A DNA stretch of 64,000 nucleotides from Henriciella barbarensis (GTDB taxonomy: Bacteria; Pseudomonadota; Alphaproteobacteria; Caulobacterales; Hyphomonadaceae): positions 496,001 to 560,000 of the forward strand of contig NZ_QWGB01000005.1 of NCBI RefSeq assembly GCF_003576345.1, given 5' to 3'. The first letter of the stretch is position 1. The number at the start of each line of letters is the position of its first letter. The notes below the pieces were generated by a model that made no database searches, was not told the DNA's origin, and worked only from the letters and a program-made list of their open reading frames with translations. Both the position numbers and the translations under genes were made by a program. Shown here piece by piece: positions 25,342-35,007 of the stretch.

Positions 25342-26250
25342 TCAGGCGCCCGATAGCTCCTGAACGAAACTTTCCAGCAGGGGCGAAGTCAGCTTTATGG
25401 CGCGTCTGTCTTTCCAGTTGCCTAATTCAGCCTCACCGATTTCCACAGGTCCGGTCAGTGTCTCCGCGTGCAGGTAAAGCTTGCCATCCTCCGCATCGGA
25501 TAGAGGCAGCACCTGCCCCACTTCGAGGCGAGAGCAATCGGCCACCGTTATCGGCAGTTTTGCCAGCACAGCATCGAGCCCGACGCTTGAACGGCGGATC
25601 GACTTTATGAGGTTTGACTTGTTGACCGCAGGCCTGGGCTTCGCACTTGCGGCGACCGCCTGGTCAAGACGTTCGGCATGGGCGGTCAGGCTCTCGACGT
25701 CATAGTAGAAGTCCAGACGCGCCGTGGGCTCGACATCGCCGCGCCCGAACAGATTGACGGTAATGCAAACAAGCTTTGGGCCATCAAGGAAGACTTCGGG
25801 CAAACCTGCCGGGTCCGCGACCATATAGTCCTCCGGTAACGCCAACCCGGCCGGTACAGCGTGCGAAAGATCGCTCATCAGCCGGCGCACAGGCTTGTCG
25901 CACATCAGACGAAGAAAGAGGGGCGGCGCAATCTCGACATGTGAAAGGTCTTCTTTCAGACGCCGTGCTACAAACCGCTCCGCGAGGGACGCACCGATCG
26001 AAATGCCGTGAAGCCCGCCAGTCCCCCGAGGTAAACAAATATACCCGAATTTTTCACGAATGCGGGCTTTGGCCTGCTCGAGGGTGCATAGCGCCCTAGC
26101 CCCGATCTGGGCCTTCATTTCGAATCCGAGGGCCTCTTTCAGCCACGTCTCACAGGCCTTCGCCATGGTCGCCCACAGAGGCTCACATTGCAGGAGGGAC
26201 GGGGGTAATCCCCCCGCTGACCTCATCATTTTAAGCAATGTTTCCGACAC
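25342..26250 (-). CDS. fliM: Atypical FliM / SPOA-domain C-ring protein
   Basis: A 302-residue protein ending in a SPOA surface-presentation domain (about 230-298: VLAKLPITVADCSRLEVGQ, then LPLSDAEDGKLYL). The middle region fits the FliM fold. The canonical N-terminal EIDALL motif, through which FliM binds phospho-CheY, is absent; the chain begins MSETLLKMMRSAGGLPP. Short atypical FliMs of this kind occur in rhizobia. Head of an operon running to fliL and divergent from motB. It is the only FliM in the window. Confidence 0.75.
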   Translation of the reverse strand: MSETLLKMMRSAGGLPPSLLQCEPLWATMAKACETWLKEALGFEMKAQIGARALCTLEQAKARIREKFGYICLPRGTGGLHGISIGASLAERFVARRLKEDLSHVEIAPPLFLRLMCDKPVRRLMSDLSHAVPAGLALPEDYMVADPAGLPEVFLDGPKLVCITVNLFGRGDVEPTARLDFYYDVESLTAHAERLDQAVAASAKPRPAVNKSNLIKSIRRSSVGLDAVLAKLPITVADCSRLEVGQVLPLSDAEDGKLYLHAETLTGPVEIGEAELGNWKDRRAIKLTSPLLESFVQELSGA

Positions 26251-26413
26251 GCCAGCCCCTCAGCTGAATGGATATTTCTCCACAGTCCGGTGTGGGCGGA
26301 TTTGGTAAACGTTTCGTTAGGGATACAGCGCCAATCGCGCGCCTCGCTTAGACGATGTGTCAGCCACTCTCTGTTATTGGAGATACTGAAACTGCAGAAA
26401 GCGGGTCAAACTC

Positions 26414-27238
26414 ATGGCACAAACGCCTTCCGACGCTCACCACGTCACGATCATCAAGCGTAAGAAAGTCGTCAAAGGCGATGGGCACCATGGCGGTGCC
26501 TGGAAGGTCGCTTATGCCGACTTCGTAACCGCGATGATGGCGTTCTTCCTGCTCATGTGGCTGCTGAACGCGACCACGGAAGACCAGCGCAAGGGTATTG
26601 CAGACTACTTCAACCCGTCCATTCCTGTCAGCCGGGTCTCCGGCGGCGGCGCCGACGGCCTGAACGGCAGCTCCCTGATGGCAGACGACTCGGCGGCAAA
26701 GGTCGGGACGGGCGCGACAGGCATTGGCGACGGCCATTCGCTAGAGCAGATGCGCCACACCGATATCCAGCGTGACCTTGAAGCGATGCGCGAGGAACTC
26801 GGCGATGATCCAGAGCGCCTATCAGAACATCTAATGGTAAAGATGACGCCAGAAGGTATCGTGCTCGAAATCGTCGATTCCGAAAGTCGGCCGCTCTTTG
26901 AACTCGGTCGCAGTGAGCCAACCGCGCTCATGACCGACCTTCTCGACGCGGTCTCCAATTCGCTCAACGCGTTCGAAAATGACGTCAAGATTGTCGGTCA
27001 CACCGATAATCGCCCCTTCCGCGGCGCGGCGGGCTACGACAACTGGCGGCTGTCTTCAGACCGCGCGAACATCGCCCGTCAGCTTCTGTCTTCAAATGGT
27101 TTTCCGATTGATCGTGTACGGGAGGTTTCTGGGCGCGCAGACACTGACCCACTTGTCCCTGGCGACCCGTCGGCTGCACGCAACCGCCGTATCTCCATCA
27201 CCATCATGACAGACACCCCAGACCCCGCGGCGAGCTAA
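26414..27238 (+). CDS. motB: Flagellar stator protein MotB
   Basis: Stator subunit anchored to peptidoglycan. The single span AYADFVTAMMAFFLLMWLL carries Asp36, the proton-binding residue, and the C-terminal OmpA-like domain (about 140-265) has VKIVGHTDNRPF and NWRLSSDRANIARQLL. 274 residues, with a typical MotB N-terminus (IIKRKKVVKGDGHHGGAWK). Followed by flgE on the same strand. Confidence 0.96.
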   Translation: MAQTPSDAHHVTIIKRKKVVKGDGHHGGAWKVAYADFVTAMMAFFLLMWLLNATTEDQRKGIADYFNPSIPVSRVSGGGADGLNGSSLMADDSAAKVGTGATGIGDGHSLEQMRHTDIQRDLEAMREELGDDPERLSEHLMVKMTPEGIVLEIVDSESRPLFELGRSEPTALMTDLLDAVSNSLNAFENDVKIVGHTDNRPFRGAAGYDNWRLSSDRANIARQLLSSNGFPIDRVREVSGRADTDPLVPGDPSAARNRRISITIMTDTPDPAAS

Positions 27239-27298
27239 TTATCCGTCTATTAAACATTCAGCTCCAATTTCAGAGGAAATCTGACAAAGGAGTTGTCA

Positions 27299-28603
27299 AT
27301 GAGTATCTCGTCGTCCCTGAATGCAGGAGTAATGGGGCTGAATTCAAACGCGAGCCGTTTGTCCACGATCTCCGACAATATCGCGAACTCTTCGACTTAC
27401 GGCTACAAGCGCAGCGTCGCTGACTTTTCCAGCATGGTGATAAACGGCCAGGCCTCTGCCTATTCGGCGGGCGGCGTGACCGTGAACACCTTCAAGGACA
27501 TCCAGCAGACCGGTTCCCTCATCAATACTGGCAACTCAACCGATATTGCCGTGGGGGGCCGCGGCCTTCTGCCAGTGACAGACGGTGCCGGTGTCAACTC
27601 GCTCGCGTCTGAACGGGAACTCATGCTCCTTCCGACCGGCTCCTTCTATGCAGATGAGTCCGGCAACCTTCGCACCCAGAGCGGCATGTTCCTGCTCGGT
27701 TGGGCCGTGGACAGCGATGGCGACATTGGCACAGTCAGCCGCAACAGCGGCGCGAACCTGCAGCCGGTCAACATCTCTGCTTCTCAATATGTGGCATCGC
27801 CGACGTCTCGTGTTGATCTCGGCATCAACCTTCCAGCCGATGCGACCCTCGCAGGCGCATCCGGCCAGCCATATGACCTGCCAATCGAATACTTCGACAA
27901 TATTGGCCGAGCACAAACGCTATCCTTGTCTTTCGCCCCGAACGTCCCGGCAAGCGGTGCAACCAATCAGTGGACTGTCCAGGTCTTCGACAGCGCGACA
28001 AGCGACACGACCCCGATCGCCGAACTGGTCATGACCTTTACCGATGATGTCGACGAAGGCGGCCGGATCGACACGGTCGCACCGGCAACCGGCACCGTCT
28101 ATGATGAGGATACGGGCATCATGACGCTGAGCCTTCCGCACGGCGATGTCGACGTCCTGGTTGGCGAACCTGGAGGCACGACGGGTATTACCCAGCTTTC
28201 CGCACCCTTTTCGCCTACCAATGTGACCAAGGATGGCGCGCCAATCGGTGACCTCCAGTCGGTCGAAATCGACGAGAAGGGCTTCCTTCAGGCCGTCTAT
28301 AATTCGGGCTATCGGCGCGCGCTTTATCAGATCCCTGTTGGCGATGTGCCGAACATGAATGGTCTTCGCGCCAAGGATGGTCAGGCCTTCTCCGTTTCAG
28401 CTGAAAGCGGCAACCTTTATCTCTGGGACGCGGCCACCGGCCCTGTCGGTGATGTCGCCGGCTACTCCCTCATGGAGTCGACGACTGACATTGCGGCAGA
28501 GCTGACCGACCTCATCGAGACGCAACGCGCCTATTCGTCGAATGCGAAGATCGTCCAGACCGTCGATGAGATGCTTCAGGAAACAACCAATCTGAAGCGC
28601 TAG
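27299..28603 (+). CDS. flgE: Flagellar hook protein FlgE
   Basis: Hook subunit of 434 residues. N-terminal STISDNIANSSTYGYKRSVA and C-terminal ELTDLIETQRAYSSNAKIV are the rod/hook signatures, with a long central D1/D2 region. The ATG at 27299 has AGGAG 6 nt upstream; a TTG two codons earlier is less likely. First gene of a flgE-flgK-flgL-flgI run. Confidence 0.94.
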   Translation: MSISSSLNAGVMGLNSNASRLSTISDNIANSSTYGYKRSVADFSSMVINGQASAYSAGGVTVNTFKDIQQTGSLINTGNSTDIAVGGRGLLPVTDGAGVNSLASERELMLLPTGSFYADESGNLRTQSGMFLLGWAVDSDGDIGTVSRNSGANLQPVNISASQYVASPTSRVDLGINLPADATLAGASGQPYDLPIEYFDNIGRAQTLSLSFAPNVPASGATNQWTVQVFDSATSDTTPIAELVMTFTDDVDEGGRIDTVAPATGTVYDEDTGIMTLSLPHGDVDVLVGEPGGTTGITQLSAPFSPTNVTKDGAPIGDLQSVEIDEKGFLQAVYNSGYRRALYQIPVGDVPNMNGLRAKDGQAFSVSAESGNLYLWDAATGPVGDVAGYSLMESTTDIAAELTDLIETQRAYSSNAKIVQTVDEMLQETTNLKR

Positions 28604-28630
28604 GCTAACGCTGAGCGAGGGGGCTAACCC

Positions 28631-30070
28631 TTGAGTCTGTCAAACGCCATCAACACCGCCCGCACCGGTCTGCAAGTGACCGGTCTGCGGGCGGATATGG
28701 TCGCCACCAACGTCTCGAATTCGACCACGCCGGGCTATGTCCGGCGTTCGGTGCTGGTCAGCGAGCAGATGACGGTGTCGAATCCATCCGGCGTGCGGGT
28801 GGATGGCGTCGGGCGCGCAGCAAGCGAGCCCCTGACCGCTCAACGCATGGCATCGGGTAGCGACCTGGCCCAAGCCAGCGTGATGTCCTCTACATGGGCG
28901 TCGCTCTCGGCGCGCCTTGGCGATACCGTTGACGGCACCGGCCTCTTTTCGATGATGTCGAACTTTGAGACCTCGCTCGCTAATGCGGCCGCCACACCTG
29001 AGTCTCAGGCAAACCTCAATGCTATTGTCGATTCCGTTCGCGCACTGGCATCGGAGTTCAATAGCCTGTCGGACTTCATTTCCTCTGAACGTATCGAGGC
29101 CGACCGCGAAATCGCGAGCGGCGTAGATACGGTAAATGACGCGCTGAACCAGATACAGGCAATTAATTCCAAACTCGCCGGCAGCGACAGGAACTCTGCA
29201 AAGGCCGCCGCCCTGATGGATGAGCGCCAGCGCTATGTTGATACCATCTCGGAATTCCTGCCCGTACAGACAGTGCAACGCACTGGAGGCACGATCGACA
29301 TCGTCACGAAGGAGGGCGTATTCCTTCTGGCAGGCGGCGCGCGCGAGATCGAATTTTCGCCTGCCGCAGCTGTTGGCCCGGGTGACGGCATCGACACCGG
29401 CGCACTCTCGGGCATCAAGGTCGGAGATGTGGACATCACCCCGGGTGCAGCGTCTTATGGCGCAGTTTCAAGCGGTCTGTTCGGCGCGCTCTTCACCCTC
29501 CGCGACACTGACCTCCCCGACTTTCAAGATCAGCTCGATACGGTCGCGGGCGATATCATGGCACGTCTCGACAATGCAGACCTTGCAGGCGGTGCGAATA
29601 CAAGCCTGCTCGTCGATACCGACCCTGGCGCGGGCGCCGGCGTCGCGGCCCGCATCTCAATCAATCCCCTCATCGACCCCCTTCAGGGCGGCCAGCTATC
29701 TTTGCTTCGCGACGGCCTCGACGCCATCACAACGGGCGACGCCGGCAATGGCAGCCTCTTCAACGCCATGCTGGACGCCATGACCGCCAATCGCACACTC
29801 GGCAGCGGCGGCTTTCAGGGCAGCTATACGGCAACCGGCCTCGTCGCTGGCTTTGCCTCGCGTACCGGTCAGATGCGCGTCTCGAGTGAGGCGGTAGAGG
29901 CCTCCACCGCCGCGCAGCACTCCATCATGGTTGAGGCCGAGCAGAAGCAGACCGGCGTGGACGTAGACGAGCAAATGCAGCTTCTTCTTGAGATTGAGCA
30001 AGCCTATGCCGCGAATGCGCGCGTCATCGAAGTCGCCAATCAGATGATGCTCAGATTGATGGAGCTCTAG
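28631..30070 (+). CDS. flgK: Hook-filament junction protein FlgK (TTG start)
   Basis: HAP1, which joins hook and filament. The 479 residues begin SLSNAINTARTGLQVTGLRA, the usual FlgK start, and no ATG lies nearby, so TTG at 28631 is the start; a purine-rich GAGGGGG stretch precedes it. The C-terminus LLEIEQAYAANARVIEVANQ is the FlgK helix. One nucleotide separates its stop from the flgL ATG. Confidence 0.93.
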   Translation: MSLSNAINTARTGLQVTGLRADMVATNVSNSTTPGYVRRSVLVSEQMTVSNPSGVRVDGVGRAASEPLTAQRMASGSDLAQASVMSSTWASLSARLGDTVDGTGLFSMMSNFETSLANAAATPESQANLNAIVDSVRALASEFNSLSDFISSERIEADREIASGVDTVNDALNQIQAINSKLAGSDRNSAKAAALMDERQRYVDTISEFLPVQTVQRTGGTIDIVTKEGVFLLAGGAREIEFSPAAAVGPGDGIDTGALSGIKVGDVDITPGAASYGAVSSGLFGALFTLRDTDLPDFQDQLDTVAGDIMARLDNADLAGGANTSLLVDTDPGAGAGVAARISINPLIDPLQGGQLSLLRDGLDAITTGDAGNGSLFNAMLDAMTANRTLGSGGFQGSYTATGLVAGFASRTGQMRVSSEAVEASTAAQHSIMVEAEQKQTGVDVDEQMQLLLEIEQAYAANARVIEVANQMMLRLMEL

Positions 30071-30071
30071 G

Positions 30072-31058
30072 ATGATCAACAATTCCTATCTCGCCAATTC
30101 GGTCACAACGCAGCTAAGCCGCGACATTCAATCCATCCGTGAACGCATTGACCGCACCTCGAGCGAAGCGGTCACTGGCCGGACGGCAGATCCCACCTCG
30201 CACCTCTCTGGCCAAATTGGCCGGGCGATGGTTGCCAATGACGCGCTCAACAAGATCGACCGCGACACAAGCTTGCTTCAGATTCGTGAGAGCCGACTTG
30301 ATATCACGCAGCAAAGCCTTTCCCGGATGCAGGAAGGTCTTGCCGAGATATCGGTTCGGGCGCTGGACAGTCTCAGCGCAGGATCGCCGGTGGAGCGCAC
30401 AGCGCTGGCGCAGGATGCACGCGCACAACTCGATAGCGCGTTGATGGCGCTCAATTCTCGCCATGGCGAACGTTTCCTGTTCTCAGGCGACGCGACCGAC
30501 AAGGCAGCGTTCGGTTCACCCGACGATCTCATGGAAGACCTGCGCGCGATCGCAGATGCCGCGACCGACAAGGCCGATTTCGATGCAAGGCTGAACGCCT
30601 ACTTCGATCTCGATACTGGCGACTTTGCAAACAGCTTCTATCGCGGCTCAAAGACAAACTCTGACGGTGACGCCATCACAGGCCTGGACCCGGCCATCAC
30701 GCAAACACTTCGCAATCTCGGCGTGCTTGCCATGGCCGCTCCAGGCGATGGTCTCGATTCTCTGTCGAACACGGAGACGCTCGATGTTATTCGCTCGTCA
30801 GCTGACAAGCTGGTGCAGGCCGACGCAGCGTTAACACAGTTGCGCGCCGCGAACGGCATCCTTCAGGAGCGAGTTGCAACGGGGCTGGACAGCCTCGCCA
30901 AGGAAAAGCTCGTCGTGAACACCCTACTTGAGGGTATGACCTCGCGCGACCAGTACGAAGCTGCCGCAGAGCTCAAAGCTCTCGAGGCCAGTCTTGAAGC
31001 CTCTTACATGCTGACCGCGAGACTCTCGCAGCTCAGCCTCATGAACTTCCTAAGGTGA
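30072..31058 (+). CDS. flgL: Hook-filament junction protein FlgL
   Basis: HAP3 of 328 residues, a flagellin-like helical protein. The D0 N-terminus is present (VTTQLSRDIQSIRERIDRTS) as are the matching C-terminal helices (LKALEASLEASYMLTARLSQ). Coupled to flgK and followed by flgI after 4 nt. Confidence 0.92.
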   Translation: MINNSYLANSVTTQLSRDIQSIRERIDRTSSEAVTGRTADPTSHLSGQIGRAMVANDALNKIDRDTSLLQIRESRLDITQQSLSRMQEGLAEISVRALDSLSAGSPVERTALAQDARAQLDSALMALNSRHGERFLFSGDATDKAAFGSPDDLMEDLRAIADAATDKADFDARLNAYFDLDTGDFANSFYRGSKTNSDGDAITGLDPAITQTLRNLGVLAMAAPGDGLDSLSNTETLDVIRSSADKLVQADAALTQLRAANGILQERVATGLDSLAKEKLVVNTLLEGMTSRDQYEAAAELKALEASLEASYMLTARLSQLSLMNFLR

Positions 31059-31062
31059 TCTG

Positions 31063-32175
31063 ATGAAGCCGATCCTCGTTCTTCTCGCCCTCGCAGCCAT
31101 CGCTATCACGGGCCAACCTGCCTGGACGGCAGACGCCCAAACGCGGATCCGCGATGTGGTGGATGTGGAAGGCGTGCGCCAGAACGACCTGATCGGCTAC
31201 GGCATTGTGGTCGGCCTCAACGGCACCGGCGACTCAGTGCGCAACTCCCCCTTCACCGAAGACTCCCTCACCTACATGCTGGAACGCCTTGGCGTGAATG
31301 TGCAGGGCGAGGACATCAAACCTGACAATGTCGCAGCCGTGCTGGTCACCGCAACGCTTCCGTCATTCGCCCGTAACGGCTCAACGCTGGACATCTCGGT
31401 CGCCTCGATCGGCGATGCAGAAAGCCTTGAAGGCGGCACACTGGTGCTGACCCCGCTCAAAGGCGCCGATAACGAAGTCTACGCCGTCGCCCAAGGCAGC
31501 ATCGTGGTGTCCGGTATTGATGTCAAAGCAGACGGCGCACGGGCACGCCGCGGCACCCCGACACAGGGAGCCATACCAAATGGGGCGCGTGTCGAACGCG
31601 AAATTCCTTACCAGTTCAATGACCGCAATTCACTCGTTCTTGCCCTTCGCGATCCTGACTTCACGACAGCCGCGCGCATCGAAGACACGATCAATGCGGC
31701 TGTTGGCTCCCCGGTCGCCTATATGCGTGATCCGGGCACCGTCGACATCGATCTTCGCAGTCTTCAGGGGTCCCCGTCGCGGGTGCTGGCCAGCATCGAG
31801 AACCTGCCGATCGAGGTTGCCATTCCAGCCCGCATCGTCATCGACGAACAATCCGGAACCATCGTCCTCGGCAAGGATGTTACCATCTCCCGTGTTGCCA
31901 TTGCGCAGGGCGATATCTCCATAAAGGTAACCGAAAGCCCGGTGGTGTCGCAGCCGAACCCGTTTGCAGATGGCGAGTCGATCGTTCTGCCACGTTCGCA
32001 AATCGAGATCGGCCAGACCGGCACGCGCAACATCGCCACGCTCGATGCCAATGTAACGCTCTCGCAGCTAATATCTGGTCTGAACGCTCTTGGCGTCTCA
32101 CCGCAGGAGATGGGTGATATCATCCGCACCATGAAGGCGGCAGGCGCCCTGCACGCAGATCTGATTATCCAGTAA
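31063..32175 (+). CDS. flgI: Flagellar P-ring protein FlgI
   Basis: Periplasmic ring protein of 370 residues with a signal peptide (about 1-24), then the conserved RIRDVVDVEGVRQNDLIGYG and VVGLNGTGDSV blocks, and a C-terminal ISGLNALGVSPQEMGDIIR helix. Its chaperone FlgA is encoded in a different operon in this locus. Confidence 0.97.
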   Translation: MKPILVLLALAAIAITGQPAWTADAQTRIRDVVDVEGVRQNDLIGYGIVVGLNGTGDSVRNSPFTEDSLTYMLERLGVNVQGEDIKPDNVAAVLVTATLPSFARNGSTLDISVASIGDAESLEGGTLVLTPLKGADNEVYAVAQGSIVVSGIDVKADGARARRGTPTQGAIPNGARVEREIPYQFNDRNSLVLALRDPDFTTAARIEDTINAAVGSPVAYMRDPGTVDIDLRSLQGSPSRVLASIENLPIEVAIPARIVIDEQSGTIVLGKDVTISRVAIAQGDISIKVTESPVVSQPNPFADGESIVLPRSQIEIGQTGTRNIATLDANVTLSQLISGLNALGVSPQEMGDIIRTMKAAGALHADLIIQ

Positions 32176-32222
32176 AACGTCGGATGGATAGGCGAGAGCG
32201 AATGACCTTTCGCCCAACGTTT
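32175..32222. terminator. Possible nested hairpin between convergent flgI and fliG
   Basis: AAACGT at 32175-32180 pairs with ACGTTT at 32217-32222, and GCGAA (32198-32202) pairs with TTCGC (32209-32213) around a 6-nt loop. The stems are short and there is no long T run, so termination strength is doubtful. It is the only structure in this convergent gap. Confidence 0.35.
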
Positions 32223-32224
32223 CT

Positions 32225-33328
32225 CTAGCCTGTCTTTGCCGGCGCCTTTTCAAGCGTAATCAGGCCGCGGCGCTTCATGGACATGAGCGTTGTCAGGAAT
32301 GTGCGCTGCGTCGCGTCCGGATCTTCGACCGGCGTTCGGTTCGGATCTGACAGTGCATCGCGATATTGCACCGCCAGACGCGAGGAGATGTTCTCCAGAA
32401 GGTAGTCCTGCACCCGCTGGGCAGGGCCTGTCAGCGTCGCAAGCACCGGCACGAGTGTGTCCTCACCAAGCTCCTTGAAGACAACCGGCACCGACTGGCG
32501 GGCCAGGATTTCTGGCAGGCCCTCAATCGTGAACATGACTTTCTCGATGCTCTCGAACTTGTCCTCATGCTCAGTACGAATGAAGGACATGATGCGGGCG
32601 CGCGTATGGTTGGGCAGCAGGCTGAGAAGCTCACCAACAGATTCTGCGTTGGTGTTTCCGTCGCTTTCTTCTGCCTGGGCCTGATTGAGGAATTCAATCT
32701 CGACCATCTGGGCAACTACGTCTTCGATTTCGGCATCGACATCATCGCCGCCGACCAGATAGCCGATCGTGTTGTCGAGCATGGGCTCCTGCAGGTGGCC
32801 GACGACTTCCGATGCGAAGGCGACGTCCAGCTTGCGCAGGATGATTGCACTGATATTTGCGGTCAGCCGCGACAGATAAGCCGCCACGACGGCTGGCTTG
32901 CGCGCTTCCAGACGTGTCCAGACATCACTCGATTTCGAGACCGGCTGGGGCTTGGGCATCTCGACATTGCCAAAGACAATGTCAGCGCGGTTCTCGTCCA
33001 GAAAGCTCGAAACGATCTCACGAGCCCGCTCGCGTCCGCCCCGGAAAGAGCCGTTGGCCGCTCGCAAGGCCTGGAGGAAATCCATCACGATTTCGGTCAA
33101 TTCTTCGCGGCCAAGATAGGACACCGCCTCAAGCTCATTCGCAACCTGCGCGAGCGAAGCATTGTCCAGTTTCTCGACGATGGGGCGCGCGGCCTGTTCG
33201 CCCAGCATGGCGATGACCACAGCCGCCCGTCTTGCGGGAGGGATGACGCCAGCCTTACCGGACGCTGCGCCAGGTCGGGCGCGCATCTGGGTGACGTTCG
33301 AACCTTGCCTTGTCGCAGCCCCGCTCAT
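32225..33328 (-). CDS. fliG: Flagellar motor switch protein FliG (divergent)
   Basis: C-ring protein that meets the stator. The 367 residues show the N-terminal domain (PARRAAVVIAMLGEQAARPI) and armadillo-like repeats. The EHPQ motif is replaced by ARKP at 142-145. The charged torque helix, usually DDRSIQ-like, reads LARQSVPVV at 275-283 and lacks the conserved acidic pair and arginine. It is longer than most FliG at both ends. Its start overlaps the fliP stop as ATGA. I am sure of the family and less sure that torque works in the classic way. Confidence 0.88.
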   Translation of the reverse strand: MSGAATRQGSNVTQMRARPGAASGKAGVIPPARRAAVVIAMLGEQAARPIVEKLDNASLAQVANELEAVSYLGREELTEIVMDFLQALRAANGSFRGGRERAREIVSSFLDENRADIVFGNVEMPKPQPVSKSSDVWTRLEARKPAVVAAYLSRLTANISAIILRKLDVAFASEVVGHLQEPMLDNTIGYLVGGDDVDAEIEDVVAQMVEIEFLNQAQAEESDGNTNAESVGELLSLLPNHTRARIMSFIRTEHEDKFESIEKVMFTIEGLPEILARQSVPVVFKELGEDTLVPVLATLTGPAQRVQDYLLENISSRLAVQYRDALSDPNRTPVEDPDATQRTFLTTLMSMKRRGLITLEKAPAKTG

Positions 33329-34104
33329 CCGGCGTATCCTCTTACCAGCGCCTCGGTAATCTTGAGCCAGCCATCGGCCAGCACGAAGAACCCGATCTTG
33401 AATGGCAGCGACACGACGGTTGGCGGAACCATCATCATGCCGACGGCCATGAGGACAGAGGCTACGACGAGATCAATAACAAGAAATGGAAGAAAGATTA
33501 CAAATCCGATCTGAAATGCATGTTTAATTTCAGAAAGCATGAACCCGGTGGCCAACATCGAGAAGGCTGGCTCTTCTCCCTCGACGACGGGCCGGTTGAG
33601 CGCATCGCCAAGAACACTGAGCGTCCCCGGCTCGACGCGCGCAGTCATGAAGGTCCGGAACGGATCGGTTGTCTGCTGCCAGGCGACGGCCTCATCAATG
33701 GTGCCATCGATATATGGAGAGACACCATTCGCCCAGGCCTGCGTGAAGGTGGGCTCCATGATGAAGAAGGTCAGAAAGATGGCGAGCGCCATCAGCATCA
33801 TGTTCGGCGGAGCCTGTTGAACGCCGAGCGCCTGCCGGATGAATGAAAATACGATCACCAGGAATGGCAGGCAGGTCACCATCATGGCGAGGCCCGGCAC
33901 AAGACTGAGCACCGTCACGACAAGGAACAGGATAATGACGGTGCCGCTCAGCCCGCCTTCGCCATCCTGACCGAGCACAGCATCCAGCGCGGCACCCGCA
34001 TCCCCGGCTTCCTGCGCGTGCGCCGCAAAGCCAAGGATCAGGGCAAAGGCGATTAAGCTGGCAAGACGCAGGATCAGGCCACTATCGCTAGCCTTCGGAA
34101 GCAT
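33325..34104 (-). CDS. fliP: Flagellar export gate protein FliP
   Basis: Pore-forming export-gate subunit. The 259-residue chain has a signal-like N-terminus (removed in other FliP) ending AHAQEAGDAG, then spans including VTVLSLVPGLAMMVTCLPF and the conserved SELKHAFQIGF-like block (SEIKHAFQIGFVIFLPFL). The start at 34104 overlaps fliN by 17 nt and gives normal length. fliO is not found beside it. Confidence 0.96.
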   Translation of the reverse strand: MLPKASDSGLILRLASLIAFALILGFAAHAQEAGDAGAALDAVLGQDGEGGLSGTVIILFLVVTVLSLVPGLAMMVTCLPFLVIVFSFIRQALGVQQAPPNMMLMALAIFLTFFIMEPTFTQAWANGVSPYIDGTIDEAVAWQQTTDPFRTFMTARVEPGTLSVLGDALNRPVVEGEEPAFSMLATGFMLSEIKHAFQIGFVIFLPFLVIDLVVASVLMAVGMMMVPPTVVSLPFKIGFFVLADGWLKITEALVRGYAG

Positions 34105-34414
34105 CAGCCTCTTCCGCAATTTCAGTGATTTTGACGGCGATACCGCCATTATCTGTCTCGACCAGTTCGCCGCGCGCGATGAGCTTGTCATCGACCATGA
34201 GGCGAACCGGGTCTTCTATACGGGAATCGAGCGCGATGACTGAGTCCGGTGTGAGGTCCAGAACCTCCTGAACGCTGAGACGGCGCTGGCCGACCGAAAC
34301 CGTCAGGGTGACCGGCACACCATAGATCGCCCGGCGAAACTGATTGACCGGAGAGGTGTCTCGCCGGTCTTCTGCTTCATCGCTGGTTGGCTGAACCTCA
34401 GGAATTGCCATCAC
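34088..34414 (-). CDS. fliN: Flagellar motor switch protein FliN
   Basis: A 108-residue C-ring protein consisting mainly of a SPOA domain (GVPVTLTVSVGQRRLSVQEV, then VRLMVDDKLIARGELVETDN). It forms the lower ring with FliM. Overlaps fliH by 4 nt and fliP by 17 nt in the fliF-fliH-fliN-fliP-fliG operon. Confidence 0.95.
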   Translation of the reverse strand: MMAIPEVQPTSDEAEDRRDTSPVNQFRRAIYGVPVTLTVSVGQRRLSVQEVLDLTPDSVIALDSRIEDPVRLMVDDKLIARGELVETDNGGIAVKITEIAEEADASEG

Positions 34415-35007
34415 CCACTCTCCTGTTCACTCGGCCGCTCGCTGCGAAGGTGCCCGATACAGGCCTCCAGCAGTCCATCAAAATCGAAATCCAGACCGCC
34501 ACTTTTCCAGCTGACATCAACCCGGCTCCCGCCCGCGTCTTCCTGCGGGACCACGTTGCAGATGTCAGCCAGCTGCTCAGAGCGCTGGATCGTTTCGTAC
34601 AACTGCTCAGCCAGATGTGGTTCGGCCTTTATGTCAATGCAGACCTCGCCGGGCGGGATCATCTTTTCCAGATGAAGTGATATCTCTTCGGCGAGAAAAC
34701 GCCGCGCGAGTTTGGGAAAGAGGCGCTCTGCAATCGCGGCGATAGATGCCGCCGTCTGTCGGCGTGCATCCGCCTCGACCTTTTCGACCTTGCCTGCAAG
34801 GGAGTCGAGGATGAGCTGGACCTCACCCATCTGGCGGCTGAACTGGCTGTCCTGTTCGCGGCGACGCTGTTCCATTTCGCGCTCATGGGCCTGTTCAAGT
34901 TCAGCAAGCCTGTCGCGCGGGTTCAATGCTGGCGCGGCAGTCGCAACCGAAGCGCCGGCGTGCACGGAGTCGAAACTCGGGAAACGGGAAAAGACTGTCC
35001 TACTCAT
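34411..35007 (-). CDS. fliH: Flagellar export regulator FliH
   Basis: A 198-residue protein that anchors FliI to the C ring. It has a Gln/Arg/Glu-rich coiled coil (about residues 30-75, EQAHEREMEQRRREQDSQF) and a C-terminal FliH-like domain. Its position between fliF and fliN fits this assignment, and it overlaps fliF by 8 nt. The sequence family is loose, so position matters. Confidence 0.85.
   Translation of the reverse strand: MSRTVFSRFPSFDSVHAGASVATAAPALNPRDRLAELEQAHEREMEQRRREQDSQFSRQMGEVQLILDSLAGKVEKVEADARRQTAASIAAIAERLFPKLARRFLAEEISLHLEKMIPPGEVCIDIKAEPHLAEQLYETIQRSEQLADICNVVPQEDAGGSRVDVSWKSGGLDFDFDGLLEACIGHLRSERPSEQESG

Noticed and set aside
32225-33328. fliG as a pseudogene because key motifs are missing
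   Set aside because: The frame is intact, fully coupled to fliP and still shows the overall FliG pattern, so divergence is a better reading than decay.
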